Assembly (NCBI RefSeq): GCF_018332715.1
Contig: NZ_BOQP01000017.1
Coordinates: forward strand, 186,001-250,000
Reading direction: 5' to 3'
Origin: Winogradskya consettensis
GTDB taxonomy: Bacteria > Actinomycetota > Actinomycetes > Mycobacteriales > Micromonosporaceae
Length of the DNA: 64,000 nt
The notes below the pieces were generated by a model. The model saw only the letters and a program-made list of their open reading frames with translations. It was not told the origin of the DNA and ran no database searches. Shown here one piece after another: positions 1 to 8,911 of the stretch. Each line of letters starts with the position of its first letter. The stretch's first letter is position 1. The position numbers and the translations under genes are program-made.

Positions 1-166
1 GTCACAAGGCCTGCGGGCGATGGGTCGCCGGGCGATGGAGTTACTGTGCGTCACCTTGGTCTGAGGTATGTGTCCTGCGCTGAACAATAATCGCCCCTCG
101 TTTGACAGCCGCATCCATCAGAAGTTGCGGCATTCATGGGATTAGCGCAACATCTGGCGGCATTTT

Positions 167-204
167 CCCCTCGAAGAATCGGGCCGATTGACTTCTTCGA
201 GGGG
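167..204. terminator. Hairpin, possible terminator
   Basis: CCCCTCGAAGAA at 167-178 pairs with TTCTTCGAGGGG at 193-204, a perfect 12-bp stem with a 14-nt loop. There is no T-tract, but rho-independent hairpins without T-tracts are common in actinomycetes. The role is inferred; it could end transcription from either side of the gene-poor segment. Confidence 0.4.
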
Positions 205-453
205 GAACACGGGGTGTGACGCCCGGGATCCGTCGGGCAGTCCGCGGGAGGTGAACCTGCGCGGTGAGCGGGCCGCCATTCGCGAACTGGGACCCATCCG
301 GGAGCCGCTGTGGCTGCGCACGCCGGGTCGCTGCCCTGTGACGGGAATTCGAAGCCGCCGGCAGCAGCGCTGCACGTGCGCCCCGGCCGGTCCTCCCGGC
401 AGCGCCAGATCGGTCGAAGCCCCCGGGGGTGTCCCGATCATCTCGGTGCCGGC

Positions 454-509
454 CTGCCCGCGGTCGCCGCGGAGATCAACGCTGCCCGCGGTCGCCGCGG
501 AGATCAACG
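454..509. repeat. 28-bp tandem duplication
   Basis: Two adjacent copies of a 28-bp unit start at 454 and 482; the unit contains CGGTCGCCGCGGAGATCAAC. The copies are identical over nearly their full length, which suggests recent replication slippage in non-coding DNA. Confidence 0.7.
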
Positions 510-554
510 ACCGGCAGGCAGGATCCGCGGGCAGGAGCAAGACCCACGAGCCGG

Positions 555-1541
555 TCAGGGCTGGGCGGTGAGCTCGACCGAGTGGATGCGGTCGTCGATG
601 TTCAGGGCGTGGTGGGCGGTGATGAGCTCGTCGGCGCCGCATTCCTTGGCGAAGGCTTCGAGGTAGTCGTGGACCTCGGCGGCGGTGCCGACTGCGGTGT
701 AGCGGGTCATGGCGGAGAGTTGCTGGCCGCCCGGGGAGGCCAGGAAGGTGTCGATCTCGGCATCGGTGTAGTTGCGGGCGATCGGGCCCCGGGAGATGAA
801 GGCTCGGGTGCGGGAGCGGTAGGACGCGTTTTTCTGGGCGACCGCTTCGTCGTGGGTGTCGGCGGCGATGACGTTGACGCCGGCGATGGCGTAGGGCTCC
901 GCCAGTTGGGCTGAGGGCTTGAACGTGTCGCGGTAGACGGCGATGGCCTGGATCAGGGCGTCCGGGGCGAAGTGGGAGGCGAAGGCGTACGGCAGGCCGA
1001 GGTGGGCGGCGAGCTGGGCGCCGAACAGCGAGGAGCCGAGGATGTAGAGCGGGACCGGGCCGTCGGGGGTGGGGACGGCCTGGACGCCGGGGATCAGGCT
1101 GTGGCCGGTGAGGTAGGCCTGGAGCTCCTGGACGTCCTGGGGGAACGTCTCGGCGGAGGAGTTGTCGCGGCGCAGGGCTCGCATCGTGGTCTGGTCGCTG
1201 CCGGGGGCGCGGCCCAGGCCCAGGTCGATGCGGTCGGGGAAGAGGGTGGCGAGGGTGCCGAACTGTTCGGCGATCACCAGGGGTGAGTGGTTGGGCAGCA
1301 TGATGCCGCCGGCGCCGAGGCGGATCGACTCGGTGTGGGCGGCGACGTAGCCGATCAGCACGCTGGTGGCCGACGAGGCGATCGAGGCCATGTTGTGGTG
1401 TTCGGCATACCAGACGCGGCGGTAACCGCTGCGTTCGGCGGCGCGGGCGAGGGTGACGCTGGCCTCGAAGCTGTCGCGCGCGCTCTGCCCGGGGGCGATG
1501 GGCGCGAGGTCGAGGACGGAAAGTGGCGTAGACATATCCAC
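555..1541 (-). CDS. LLM-class flavin-dependent oxidoreductase (MsnO8/YhbW-like)
   Basis: A 328-residue single-domain luciferase-like monooxygenase. The N-terminus has LSVLDLAPI, then RVWYAEHHNM, then GGIMLPNHSPLVIAEQF and RIDLGLGRAPGSD, the pattern of the MsnO8/YhbW subgroup of flavin-dependent enzymes. The natural substrate cannot be told from sequence. The GTG at 1541 has GGAG about 9 nt upstream; an in-frame ATG at 1535 is the alternative. It is monocistronic on the minus strand. The family is confident; the reaction is not. Confidence 0.88.
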   Translation of the reverse strand: MDMSTPLSVLDLAPIAPGQSARDSFEASVTLARAAERSGYRRVWYAEHHNMASIASSATSVLIGYVAAHTESIRLGAGGIMLPNHSPLVIAEQFGTLATLFPDRIDLGLGRAPGSDQTTMRALRRDNSSAETFPQDVQELQAYLTGHSLIPGVQAVPTPDGPVPLYILGSSLFGAQLAAHLGLPYAFASHFAPDALIQAIAVYRDTFKPSAQLAEPYAIAGVNVIAADTHDEAVAQKNASYRSRTRAFISRGPIARNYTDAEIDTFLASPGGQQLSAMTRYTAVGTAAEVHDYLEAFAKECGADELITAHHALNIDDRIHSVELTAQP

Positions 1542-1593
1542 TTGAACCTACTCCCGGATCCGCCCCCGGAAAGCCCTCACACCGTGACGGCGC

Positions 1594-2382
1594 TCACCGC
1601 GAGGGAACCGGCGACGGCGGGGGCGACGGCAGCGGCGGGGGAATCGGCGACGGCGAGGCCGATGGTGAGACAGTCGGCTGCGGATTGACCACCTCGCCGA
1701 ACTTGCTGCCCTGGGCGAGGCGGGACGCCAGGTCGGCGACGCCCGTGCCGTTGCCGTGGCCGCGGGCCCAGCGGCTGACCACGCAGGCCGCCTGACGGTA
1801 CGGGAGGTCGTTGCCGTGCTGCGTGCTGGAGAACCAGTCGGCGTCGACGACCGGGAGGGCCAGCTCGTACGGCATCAGGCAGCGTTCCGGGGTGCCGACC
1901 GGGGCGAGGTAGCGGGGGTCCTGCGAGACCAGGACCGCGAGGCCCTCGTCGAACCAGTCGGGGACGGAGTTCGCGGACGCGCCGAGGAGGTGGTGCAGTT
2001 CGGCGTGGCTGAGCTCGTGGGTGGCGATGGTCTCGGTCGCGCCCGCCGGGGAGAGCATGAGCGAGAACTCGCCGAGGGCCTTGCCCTTCTCCCCTCCCCC
2101 GCCGATGTGCCGGTAGCACGTGTCGGTGGCGCAGATCAGGATGCGCGGGTTCGCGGTGCGGTCGCCGTAGAAGTAGTCGAGGCGGGCGCGGGCGCCGTCG
2201 ATCATCGTGCGGTAGTGCGGGTCGTCCGTCTCGGCCCAGACGTTGCCGCCGAGGTTGTGCAGGCCGTAGCAGGCGGGGCAGACGGTGACCGCGACGGCGG
2301 GTGCGGCGAGGACCGTGACGCCCACCCCCGCACCGAGGATCCCGGCGACCAGGGCGGCTATCAGAAGACGACGCTTGCGCAC
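1594..2382 (-). CDS. Secreted HExxH metallopeptidase-like protein
   Basis: A 262-residue protein starting at GTG 2382 with a clear signal peptide (RKRRLLIAALVAGILGAGVG, hydrophobic to about residue 30). A zinc-peptidase-like HELSH motif lies in ATHELSHAELHH, with a downstream acidic candidate ligand in PDWFDEGLAVL, as in gluzincin-type small peptidases. Four cysteines (CPACYG; CATDTC) probably form disulfides outside the cell. The C-terminus is a Pro/Ser-rich tail. The start was chosen because the frame upstream loses signal-peptide character; no good ribosome site is visible. Peptidase activity is inferred from the motif only. Confidence 0.72.
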   Translation of the reverse strand: MRKRRLLIAALVAGILGAGVGVTVLAAPAVAVTVCPACYGLHNLGGNVWAETDDPHYRTMIDGARARLDYFYGDRTANPRILICATDTCYRHIGGGGEKGKALGEFSLMLSPAGATETIATHELSHAELHHLLGASANSVPDWFDEGLAVLVSQDPRYLAPVGTPERCLMPYELALPVVDADWFSSTQHGNDLPYRQAACVVSRWARGHGNGTGVADLASRLAQGSKFGEVVNPQPTVSPSASPSPIPPPLPSPPPSPVPSR

Positions 2383-2503
2383 CGCGGGAGGATAGCCGAG
2401 TCCGGTGAATGGCGAAGGGACACAACGTTGAGAACAGGATTCGGCGCCATGCACCTGGCGCCGGAACCGGCCGCAGCCCGGGACAACGCACTCTCCGTGG
2501 CGC

Positions 2504-2769
2504 GCGGTCGAGCGGGGGGTCACTCTCATCGACACCGCCCATTTGTACGAGCGGGCAGCAAACGAGCGGCTGCGGAGGGACCGGCTGGGGGTTACTACAG
2601 CTGGATCGGGTGGATCCGGAGGTGCCGCTCGCCGAGCAGGGGGGACGCTGCGTGACCTGCGGGACGAAGGGCTGATCGGACTTTCCGATATGAGGCCCGG
2701 CAGCTCGCGGAGGCCCGGGAGGTCACCACGATCGACGCGGTGCAGAGCCGATACAGCCTGTTCGACTGA
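2504..2769 (+). pseudogene. Aldo/keto reductase remnant
   Basis: Pieces of an aldo/keto reductase can be read across frames. One frame gives a 'VERGVTLIDTAHLYERAANERL' type segment, the next 'DRVDPEVPLAEQ', then LRDLRDEGLIGLSD, and finally EVTTIDAVQSRYSLFD followed by a stop at 2767. These match the order of the beta-2 strand, the mid-barrel region and the 'NRYSL' strand of the family. Roughly 200 codons and any start are missing and at least two frame changes are needed, so it is non-functional. Confidence 0.7.
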
Positions 2770-2787
2770 GACCGCTTTCCCCTTTAA

Positions 2788-3407
2788 GTGGAGAACCGGA
2801 CGGACTGCACGTTTGAATGCTGGACCATGCTTGCAGCGTGGGCCGAGTCCACGTCCCGGGTCGGGATCGGGGCTCTCGTCGCCTGCAACAGCTACCGCAA
2901 CCCCAAACTCCTCGCTGACATGGCCCGGACGGTCGACCACATCTCCGAAGGCCGAGTCATCCTTGATATCGGCTCAGGCTGGTTCGAAAGTGACTACACC
3001 GAGTACGGCTATGAGTTCGGTACGGCCGGTGGCCGCCTCTACGCCCTCGCAGAGGCGCTGCCCCGCATCGAATCCCGCTGGGAAAACTCAACCCGAAGCC
3101 CACCAGCAACATCCCTGTCCTGATCGGCGGCGGAGGTGAGAAGAAGACCCTGCGCCTGATGGCGAAGCATGCCGACATCTGGCACAGTTTCTCCGACACC
3201 GCCACCCTGGAACGCGAACTCGGCATACTCGCGGGCCACTGCGCCGACCTCGGCCGCGACCCAGCCGAGATCGAGATCTCGGTAATGGGTAAGACCGAGG
3301 ACCGCGACAAGATGTACGAGTTGGGCGCACGTCTGTTCACCGTCCACACCGGCGACCCCACCGAACTCCGCGAGTTCATCGCCTGGCGTGATCCCCGCAA
3401 CGCATGA
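2788..3407 (+). pseudogene. Frameshifted F420-type LLM oxidoreductase
   Basis: The first frame (to about 3083) encodes VGIGALVACNSYRNPKLLAD and RVILDIGSGWFESDYTEYGY. A frame change near 3083 then opens a second frame with PVLIGGGGEKKTLRLMAKHA, IEISVMGKTEDRDKMYELGA and a stop at 3405. The two halves join into one luciferase-fold oxidoreductase of the F420-dependent type, but the N-terminal segment is absent. It lies directly after the aldo/keto reductase remnant, so decay of this stretch was general. Confidence 0.8.
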
Positions 3408-3582
3408 CGCAACCGGGCAGGAGACCGATCGAATCATGATCAGCCCTGCCAAGGCTTCCTAGCGCTGGGCGGCCCAGTAGTCAAAGCGCTCCTGCTAGCC
3501 CGGGAAGGCCGGTCTTCTCACGAGTTCACCCCGGAAGTGTCGGGCTGGAGAACTCTGTTCGGCAACTCGGCAACCTCGGACA
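3408..3582. other. Spacer between degraded copies
   Basis: No open frame with coding character was seen. It separates the two degraded luciferase-fold copies and is probably decayed sequence. Confidence 0.4.
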
Positions 3583-3755
3583 GCACTGGCCGACATCGCC
3601 CGTGATCCGGTCGAGATTGAGATCTCAGTGATAGGCAAGACCGCCGACCGCGACAGGATGTACGAACTCAGAGCCCGCCTCGTCACCACCCACACCGGCG
3701 GCCCACCCCCGTCATCACCGATTTCCTCACCTGGCGCGACAAACGCAGCGCATGA
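3583..3755 (+). pseudogene. Second, partial copy of the LLM oxidoreductase C-terminus
   Basis: This stretch repeats the last ~57 codons of the pseudogene just upstream in diverged form. It reads DPVEIEISVIGKTADRDRMY and RARLVTTHTGG, and after a frame change 'VITDFLTWRDKRSA' to a TGA at 3753. The upstream equivalents are DPAEIEISVMGKTEDRDKMY, GARLFTVHTGD and REFIAWRDPRNA. It is therefore a remnant of a tandem paralogue or an old duplication, not a gene. Confidence 0.75.
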
Positions 3756-3770
3756 CCATAACGGCTGCCC

Positions 3771-4136
3771 ATGTCGTGCGTGTGGCAAGAGTTCGGTGGA
3801 CCGTGGATGAGGGAGTACCAAGCCGGAAAGGGCCAGGCCGGCCTCGACCAGTACCAGGTCCGCCGCTGGACCGCATGGCACCGGTTCGCCACCCTTGTTC
3901 TGGCAACCCTCGGCATCCTCGCGATCTGCGCCGCTACCGAAGAAGCCCTGGACGAAGGCCCCGAGCATCCGGACATGGTCCGTTGATCGTCGACGAGATA
4001 CGCCGCTTCATTAACATCTCGCTACCTCGGGCCATAGGCTGTATCACCCATCGTTCGCGCTGATCACGATGACGACGCCGTCTACGGGCACGAACCAAGC
4101 AAGCCCACTGCAATCGCCGCCTTCATTTTCGAACCT
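3771..4136 (+). pseudogene. IS701-family transposase C-terminal remnant
   Basis: The open frame at 3771-3986 contains QAGKGQAGLDQYQVRRWTAW followed by a hydrophobic HRFATLVLATLGILAI, the typical C-terminal end of IS701-family DDE transposases. A shift near 3980 continues as PLIVDEIRRFINISLPRA, and beyond 4060 an Arg-rich tail is still readable if two TGA codons are read as decayed TGG. The left part of the element is missing. The IS5 element inserted at its right edge. Confidence 0.75.
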
Positions 4137-5063
4137 CAGTGAGTGTTTAGATAGGTGTCGGACGGCGTGTCCGGGGGGTGTGGCTGCGGAGCGTTCAGGG
4201 TCGGGTGATGGCTCGTGAACGGACGTATCCCTCGGACCTGACCGATGATCAGTGGGAGGTCATCGAACCGATGCTCCCGCTGATCAAGGAGCCCGGCCTG
4301 CCACCGAAACACCCGTTCCGTGACCTGGTAGACGCGATCTTATATATCGATCGGGCGGGGTGTTCGTGGCGGCAACTGCCGGCAGACTTCCCGCCCTGGG
4401 AAACCTGTTACGGCTGGTTCCGCAGGTGGCAGGCCCGTGGAGTTACCGAGCGGATCCTGGACGAGTTGCGTGAGCAGATCCGCCTCGCCGAGGGACGCGA
4501 CGCCGAGCCGACCGCAGGGGTCATCGACTCGCAGTCCGTTCGCGGTGCGGACACCGTCGGCCGCGACACCCGCGGCTTTGACGCGGGTAAGAACGTCAAC
4601 GGGCGTAAGCGTTTCATCGTTACCGACACCCTCGGCCTACTCGTCCCCGTCACCGTATTGGCTGCGTCGTGGCAGGACCGCGACGGCGCGAAGACTGCCC
4701 TACTGAGCGTCTATCTGGCCACGCCGATCCGGCATGTGTTCGCCGATCAAGGCTTCGCCGGCCGGCTCGTCGGCTGGGCCGCGACCATCTTGCGGATGAT
4801 GATCGAGATCGTGCCTAAGCCCGCCGAGCAACGCGGGTTCGTCGTCCACCGCAAACGCTGGGTCGTCGAACGAACCCTGGCCTGGCCTGGCTGATGCTGC
4901 ACCGGCGACTTGCCCGTGACCACGAACGTGATCCCGAAGTGTCCGAAGAAATGATCCGCTGGGCTGCGATCAGCCAGATGCTACGACGACTCACCCGAGG
5001 TGGACCGACCCGCCACCAGCAACGACGACAAACCCGAACCACCACCATCTAAACACTCACTCA
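4136..5063. mobile_element. IS5-family insertion sequence with TCA target duplication
   Basis: The element spans 4139-5060 (922 bp). Its left end GTGAGTGTTTAGAT and right end ATCTAAACACTCAC are perfect 14-bp inverted repeats. The flanking bases 4136-4138 and 5061-5063 are both TCA, a 3-bp target duplication of the T-N-A type expected for this family. Intact ends and target site suggest a fairly recent insertion, but the single transposase gene is frameshifted, so the copy is probably no longer autonomous. Confidence 0.9.
4208..5052 (+). pseudogene. IS5-family transposase, frameshifted near the C-terminus
   Basis: From ATG 4208 the frame encodes RTYPSDLTDDQWEVIEPMLP, the DDE aspartates in GVIDSQSVRGAD and HVFADQGFAG, and the glutamate in WVVERTLAW. 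It then stops at 4892. CCTGG occurs three times in tandem at 4876-4890; removing one copy restores LAWLMLHRRLARDHERDP and runs on to a TAA at 5050, giving about 279 residues, normal for the family. All three catalytic acids precede the shift, but about 45 C-terminal residues are lost. A programmed frameshift is possible but would be unusually late in the gene. Confidence 0.85.
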
Positions 5064-5348
5064 GCCATGATCACGTATGGCGGCTCCGCCTACCTGCACA
5101 TCGAAACACACGGCCCACCTGAAATGATAGGCAGAGTGAAGAAAACCTTACCCGGGATGACTCAATGGGGTTAAATCCTAACCCAGCCTTGGCCGGGACG
5201 TTTTCTGCTGTTATTTTCGACCTGCGGGGCACAGCAGTGAACATGACGAACCACCGGACGGTAAACCCCCAAAATAGTGGTGGACCACACCTTCCGCCGG
5301 TCGCTTTCCTCAGGCACACATATCGCAAATTCCACAAAGGAGGAAGCA
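5064..5348. other. AT-richer intergenic stretch upstream of the kinase
   Basis: No gene is supported. Base composition drops clearly compared with the rest of the window. The 3' end carries the strong ribosome site AAAGGAGGAA at 5336-5345. I did not find a convincing promoter pair. It is probably part of the same acquired segment as the next two genes. Confidence 0.4.
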
Positions 5349-6206
5349 TTGGCAAATGCGGCGCGACAGGCACTCGAAGAATTATACCGATACAACACAA
5401 TATCTGATCATCCTGTCGGCCAGGGTGGATGTGGTCAGGTGTGGAAATGCCATGACCTACTGTTTGATCGAGTCGTAGCCATCAAGACGATCAGCGAGTT
5501 CCTGTCGTTATCTTTGAATGACACCGCACGACGGACCTTCGTCAGAGAGGCCCAGGCAGGTGCCCGGCTCGGTCGGATATCCCGCCACGTCGTCAAGGTC
5601 ATCGACCTCGGCATGATCAGGGATACCCCCTACTTCGTCATGGAATGGATCGAGCGGCCGCCAGGGAAATCCAAAATAGATCTATCCGGAGACGTCGGCG
5701 CCGTCTCCGTGGCTCGCATGAAAAAAATCATGTTCGAGGTTTCCGATGCTGTTGCCACCGCACATCAGAGCGGAATTGTACACAGCGACATCTCGCCGTG
5801 GAACTTCCTGTACGATCCCGCCGAGAAAGTTTACAAACTTTCCGACTTTGGACTGTTGAAAATCATCGAAGAAACATTGGTCAGCCGCGGTAGTGGGAGT
5901 CTGCTCGTCGGAGGCCGAGCCGACTTCTTTCCGCAGAGTGTCCGCGCTGGCGCCGAGCCGATCTCCTATGCATCCGACGTCTACGCACTCGCAGTTACAC
6001 TTCGCGTCATCCTTGAAGGAGAAGGGTGCCTTTCCCGGAACGGGGGAAAGATCCTCCCGACGCCCGGCGTAATACCGGTCAGGCATGAAGGCGGGCGCGA
6101 TGCACCTTCCCAGGTTCGCCTTCTCGTGGAACGTTTTGTGGATGGCCACGGACCAGGTGACACCGTGATCGACTTCCAACGAATGCTTCAGCAGATACCC
6201 TCCTGA
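5349..6206 (+). CDS. Serine/threonine protein kinase with unusual catalytic loop
   Basis: A 285-residue protein that is almost entirely one Hanks-type kinase domain. The glycine loop is GQGGCGQVWKC, the ATP lysine is in VVAIKTI, the catalytic loop is HSDISPWNFL and the metal-binding motif is DFGLLK. The loop lysine normally two residues after the catalytic Asp (HRDLKxxN) is replaced by Ser. The start is TTG 5349, chosen because AAAGGAGG sits just before it; a GTG at 5277 in the same frame has no such site. There is no membrane segment or PASTA domain, so it is cytosolic. Lower GC than neighbours suggests transfer. The next gene starts 19 nt downstream and is probably cotranscribed. Confidence 0.85.
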   Translation: MANAARQALEELYRYNTISDHPVGQGGCGQVWKCHDLLFDRVVAIKTISEFLSLSLNDTARRTFVREAQAGARLGRISRHVVKVIDLGMIRDTPYFVMEWIERPPGKSKIDLSGDVGAVSVARMKKIMFEVSDAVATAHQSGIVHSDISPWNFLYDPAEKVYKLSDFGLLKIIEETLVSRGSGSLLVGGRADFFPQSVRAGAEPISYASDVYALAVTLRVILEGEGCLSRNGGKILPTPGVIPVRHEGGRDAPSQVRLLVERFVDGHGPGDTVIDFQRMLQQIPS

Positions 6207-6225
6207 CGCGAGAGATGGTTTCACC

Positions 6226-7551
6226 ATGCCCGAAAGCCGGTCGATTTGCTTCCTCCCCTCAGGAGAGATGCTCCGTCTACAGCCGGTGGGACACTGGTTG
6301 CAGAGGTTCGCGGAATTCACTCAGCGGAGCGCACAGGAGATAGTTCTCCCTGCTGTCGGATTCTCGGGGCCTCTCTTCAGTTCGGTCGTCCATCCAGCTC
6401 CTCTGACGTACAAACGCAATAATCTCCTGCCGCAGTGGGTCGCGGATTCAAGAGACGGCCTCGGTGATGACGGGGTCGTCTGGGGATCGATCATTGTCGA
6501 GATGGGCTTCCTGAACAACGAGGCCCTCTGGCTGACCGATCAGTTTGGTGATTCACTTCCGCAGGTCTGTCTGGTCAACCCGACGGTCCAAGAGATCATC
6601 GGGGACCTGATCGGTGAAGTTATCGGCTCCGGTGTCGACGGCATCGTCCTGGATATCACCGACGCTTACCCGAATTCGTCGGCCCCTGGGCGACTCGGTT
6701 ACATCCTGCACTGCTTCTGTGACTTCTGCATGCAAGCCTTAAAGCTCAAAGGTTTCAACGAGTCAAGAGAGGCGTTCATTAAGGAACCGCTTCTGAGCCA
6801 ATTGATTCTGCACACCGCTCAGGAGGACGGCGGCGGTGTGGAGCACATCGATCCTCCGCAGGAGTGGCTGGACGGCCGCGACGTTTCCAATCTGATCGCG
6901 CTCGCCATCGCCCGAAGATTCGTCCCCGAGGATGCGGAGAACCTTCAGTCGGTCGCGTCACGACTGTTGGCGTACATGCGGGCGAGGGTGGCCGTCACCG
7001 CGGACGCGGTCCGGACCACCCTCGCACCGGCACGCGCGGCGGGGAGACGAACGGCGGTGGTACTGGGCGACCACAAGGCAGATCTAAGTCAAATGGTCAC
7101 CCTCGCAGCCCTCGATCAGGCGAAGAGCGCCGACGAATACTGGTTGCCGTTCGCTCCCGGACGGAACCTCACGCCCGGAGACTGGCGCGCGGTGCAGTTC
7201 CTGGCCGGCCGATCGACCTACTATTTCAACGCCTTCTTCGAGACGGTTGAGACGGCTTCGATGCGTCTCGTAGTGGGTGGAATAGAGTTTTTCCTCCAGG
7301 ACCTGCTGAGAAGCTCGAAGTCCCTGATGAATAACAAGCTCGGTGCTGGCTCCGTCTATGCCTCTGGCAAGCTGAAGCAGTTCGAGGGATTCGCGGGAGT
7401 TCCGTTGAGCCAAGACGACCACATCAAGCTGGTCGAGCACCTAACCAGCGCTGTTACAGGGGACGTGCTGCCGCCGGACCTCCTAAAACGCTTCCGTATC
7501 GCAACCGAGACGCCGACCTCGAACGACTCGGATGAAGCCTCCATCGTTTAG
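6226..7551 (+). CDS. TIM-barrel-like protein of unknown function, possibly glycosidase-like
   Basis: 441 residues, cytosolic, without signal peptide. The middle reads like a barrel strand-loop of hypothetical glycosyl hydrolases: VNPTVQEIIGDLIGEVIGSG, then VDGIVLDITDAYP, then the cysteine cluster HCFCDFCM. In glycosidase-like barrels an Asp after such a strand often precedes a 'CxCxxC' element, which is why I suggest that fold; catalysis is not demonstrable. It follows a protein kinase by 19 nt, so the kinase may act on it or share a response. GC content is lower than the surroundings. No confident family name can be given. Confidence 0.6.
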   Translation: MPESRSICFLPSGEMLRLQPVGHWLQRFAEFTQRSAQEIVLPAVGFSGPLFSSVVHPAPLTYKRNNLLPQWVADSRDGLGDDGVVWGSIIVEMGFLNNEALWLTDQFGDSLPQVCLVNPTVQEIIGDLIGEVIGSGVDGIVLDITDAYPNSSAPGRLGYILHCFCDFCMQALKLKGFNESREAFIKEPLLSQLILHTAQEDGGGVEHIDPPQEWLDGRDVSNLIALAIARRFVPEDAENLQSVASRLLAYMRARVAVTADAVRTTLAPARAAGRRTAVVLGDHKADLSQMVTLAALDQAKSADEYWLPFAPGRNLTPGDWRAVQFLAGRSTYYFNAFFETVETASMRLVVGGIEFFLQDLLRSSKSLMNNKLGAGSVYASGKLKQFEGFAGVPLSQDDHIKLVEHLTSAVTGDVLPPDLLKRFRIATETPTSNDSDEASIV

Positions 7552-7642
7552 CAATGCGGCGTGCATCGTTAATAGCAATCTTTCATTCCCCAGAATGTGG
7601 CCGCGGAGGGGATCACGCTCACGCAGAAGCAGATGGGGCGGC

Positions 7643-8911
7643 TCAGCGGCGTTCCCAGAGGTCGCGCAGGGCCGTGCCGTGCAGGGCCGCGTTGATGCCG
7701 AGCCAGCGGAGGGGTTCTGGTTCCCAGGGACGGGAACGGTGGCCGACCCACGGGAGGGTGGTGCGGTCGGTGAGGTTGCCGGAGATGAGGTCGGCGAGGG
7801 TGCGGCCGCCTAGGTTCGCTGCTGCTACGCCGTCGCCGACGTAGCCGCCGGACCAGGCGATGCCGTTCTGGATGCCGACCGAGGGCATCCAGTCGCGGGG
7901 GATGCCGAGGGGGCCGCCCCAGGACGCGGCGATCGGTGGGGTGATGCCGAACAGGTCGGTGATCGTGCGGCGCAGGGCGGCGAAGACCGATGGGACGGTG
8001 TCGTAGGCCGGTTTTACTGTGGAGCTGTAGTGGTACGGGGCTCCGCGGCCGCCGAAGGCGAGTCTGTCGTCTGCTGTGCGTTGGCCGTACACGACGAGGT
8101 GTCTTTCGTCGGTGAAGGTCTCTCGCCTTGCGAGGCCGATGCGGTCCCAGGTCGCGGTGTCGAGGGGTTCGGTGGCGATCATGAGGGAGTAGACCGGGGC
8201 GATCGCTCGTCGGTGGCCGGGCAGGGTGGAGGTGTAGCCCTCGAGGGCGCGGACGATCGTGGCGGCGCGGACCGTGCCGTGGCTGGTCTCGACCGTGCCT
8301 CGGGTGATGCGGTGGACGCGGGTTCCCTCGTGGATGGTGACGCCGCGCCGTTCGACGGCGTCGGCCAGGCCGCGGACGAGTTTGGCGGGGTGCAGGGCGG
8401 CGCAGTCCGGGCTGTAGGTGGCGCCGAGGACGTCGGTGGCGCCGCATATCTTGGAGGCGGCCGCGGCGTCGATGAAGTCCGGGGACTGCGACGCGCGCTT
8501 GAGCTGGGGCTGCGTGCGGGCAAGGGTGATGGTGCCACCCTTGGCGTAGTCGCAGTCGATGCCCTCGGCGGCCGCCACCCGGCCGACCTCGTCAACCGTG
8601 TCCGCGAGGGCCTTGGTCATGGCCTGCGCCTGGGTCTCGCCGTAGCGCCGCTCGAGTTTGTCGAAGGCGACGGGGAACAGCCCCGAGCACCAGCCACCGT
8701 TGCGTCCCGAGGCCCCGAACCCGCAGTAGTCGGCTTCGAGGATCACGATGCGCAGGTGCGGGGCGGCGGCGGCCAGGTAGTAGGCGGTCCACAGGCCCGT
8801 GTAGCCGCCGCCGACGATCGCCACGTCGGCGCTGGTGTCGCCGGGCAGTGGGGGGCGTTTGTCGACGGCGAGACCGGAGAGCCAGAAGCTCGGCGTCAGA
8901 TCTTGGTCCAT
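7643..8911 (-). CDS. FAD-dependent amino-group oxidase, gamma-glutamylputrescine oxidase-like
   Basis: 422 residues of the DAO family. The Rossmann motif is VAIVGGGYTGLWTAYYLA at about residues 29-46, followed by GFGASGRNGGWCSG, typical of PuuB-like enzymes that oxidise (gamma-glutamyl)polyamines and related secondary amines. The C-terminal FAD contact is GYVGDGVAAANLGGR. The gene overlaps the preceding aminotransferase by 16 nt. With the AsnC regulator, two class III aminotransferases and an aldehyde dehydrogenase nearby it fits polyamine catabolism. The exact amine substrate is inferred from context. Confidence 0.82.
   Translation of the reverse strand: MDQDLTPSFWLSGLAVDKRPPLPGDTSADVAIVGGGYTGLWTAYYLAAAAPHLRIVILEADYCGFGASGRNGGWCSGLFPVAFDKLERRYGETQAQAMTKALADTVDEVGRVAAAEGIDCDYAKGGTITLARTQPQLKRASQSPDFIDAAAASKICGATDVLGATYSPDCAALHPAKLVRGLADAVERRGVTIHEGTRVHRITRGTVETSHGTVRAATIVRALEGYTSTLPGHRRAIAPVYSLMIATEPLDTATWDRIGLARRETFTDERHLVVYGQRTADDRLAFGGRGAPYHYSSTVKPAYDTVPSVFAALRRTITDLFGITPPIAASWGGPLGIPRDWMPSVGIQNGIAWSGGYVGDGVAAANLGGRTLADLISGNLTDRTTLPWVGHRSRPWEPEPLRWLGINAALHGTALRDLWERR

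Larger units (their letters stand above)
1..554. other. Leading segment with no convincing gene
   Basis: I see no coding region I can defend here. Open frames on both strands have arginine/proline-rich translations typical of antisense reading in high-GC DNA. It holds a 12-bp hairpin (167-204) and a 28-bp direct duplication around 454-509, listed separately. The adjoining oxidoreductase gene ends at 555 on the minus strand, so this is its 3' flank. Confidence 0.6.
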
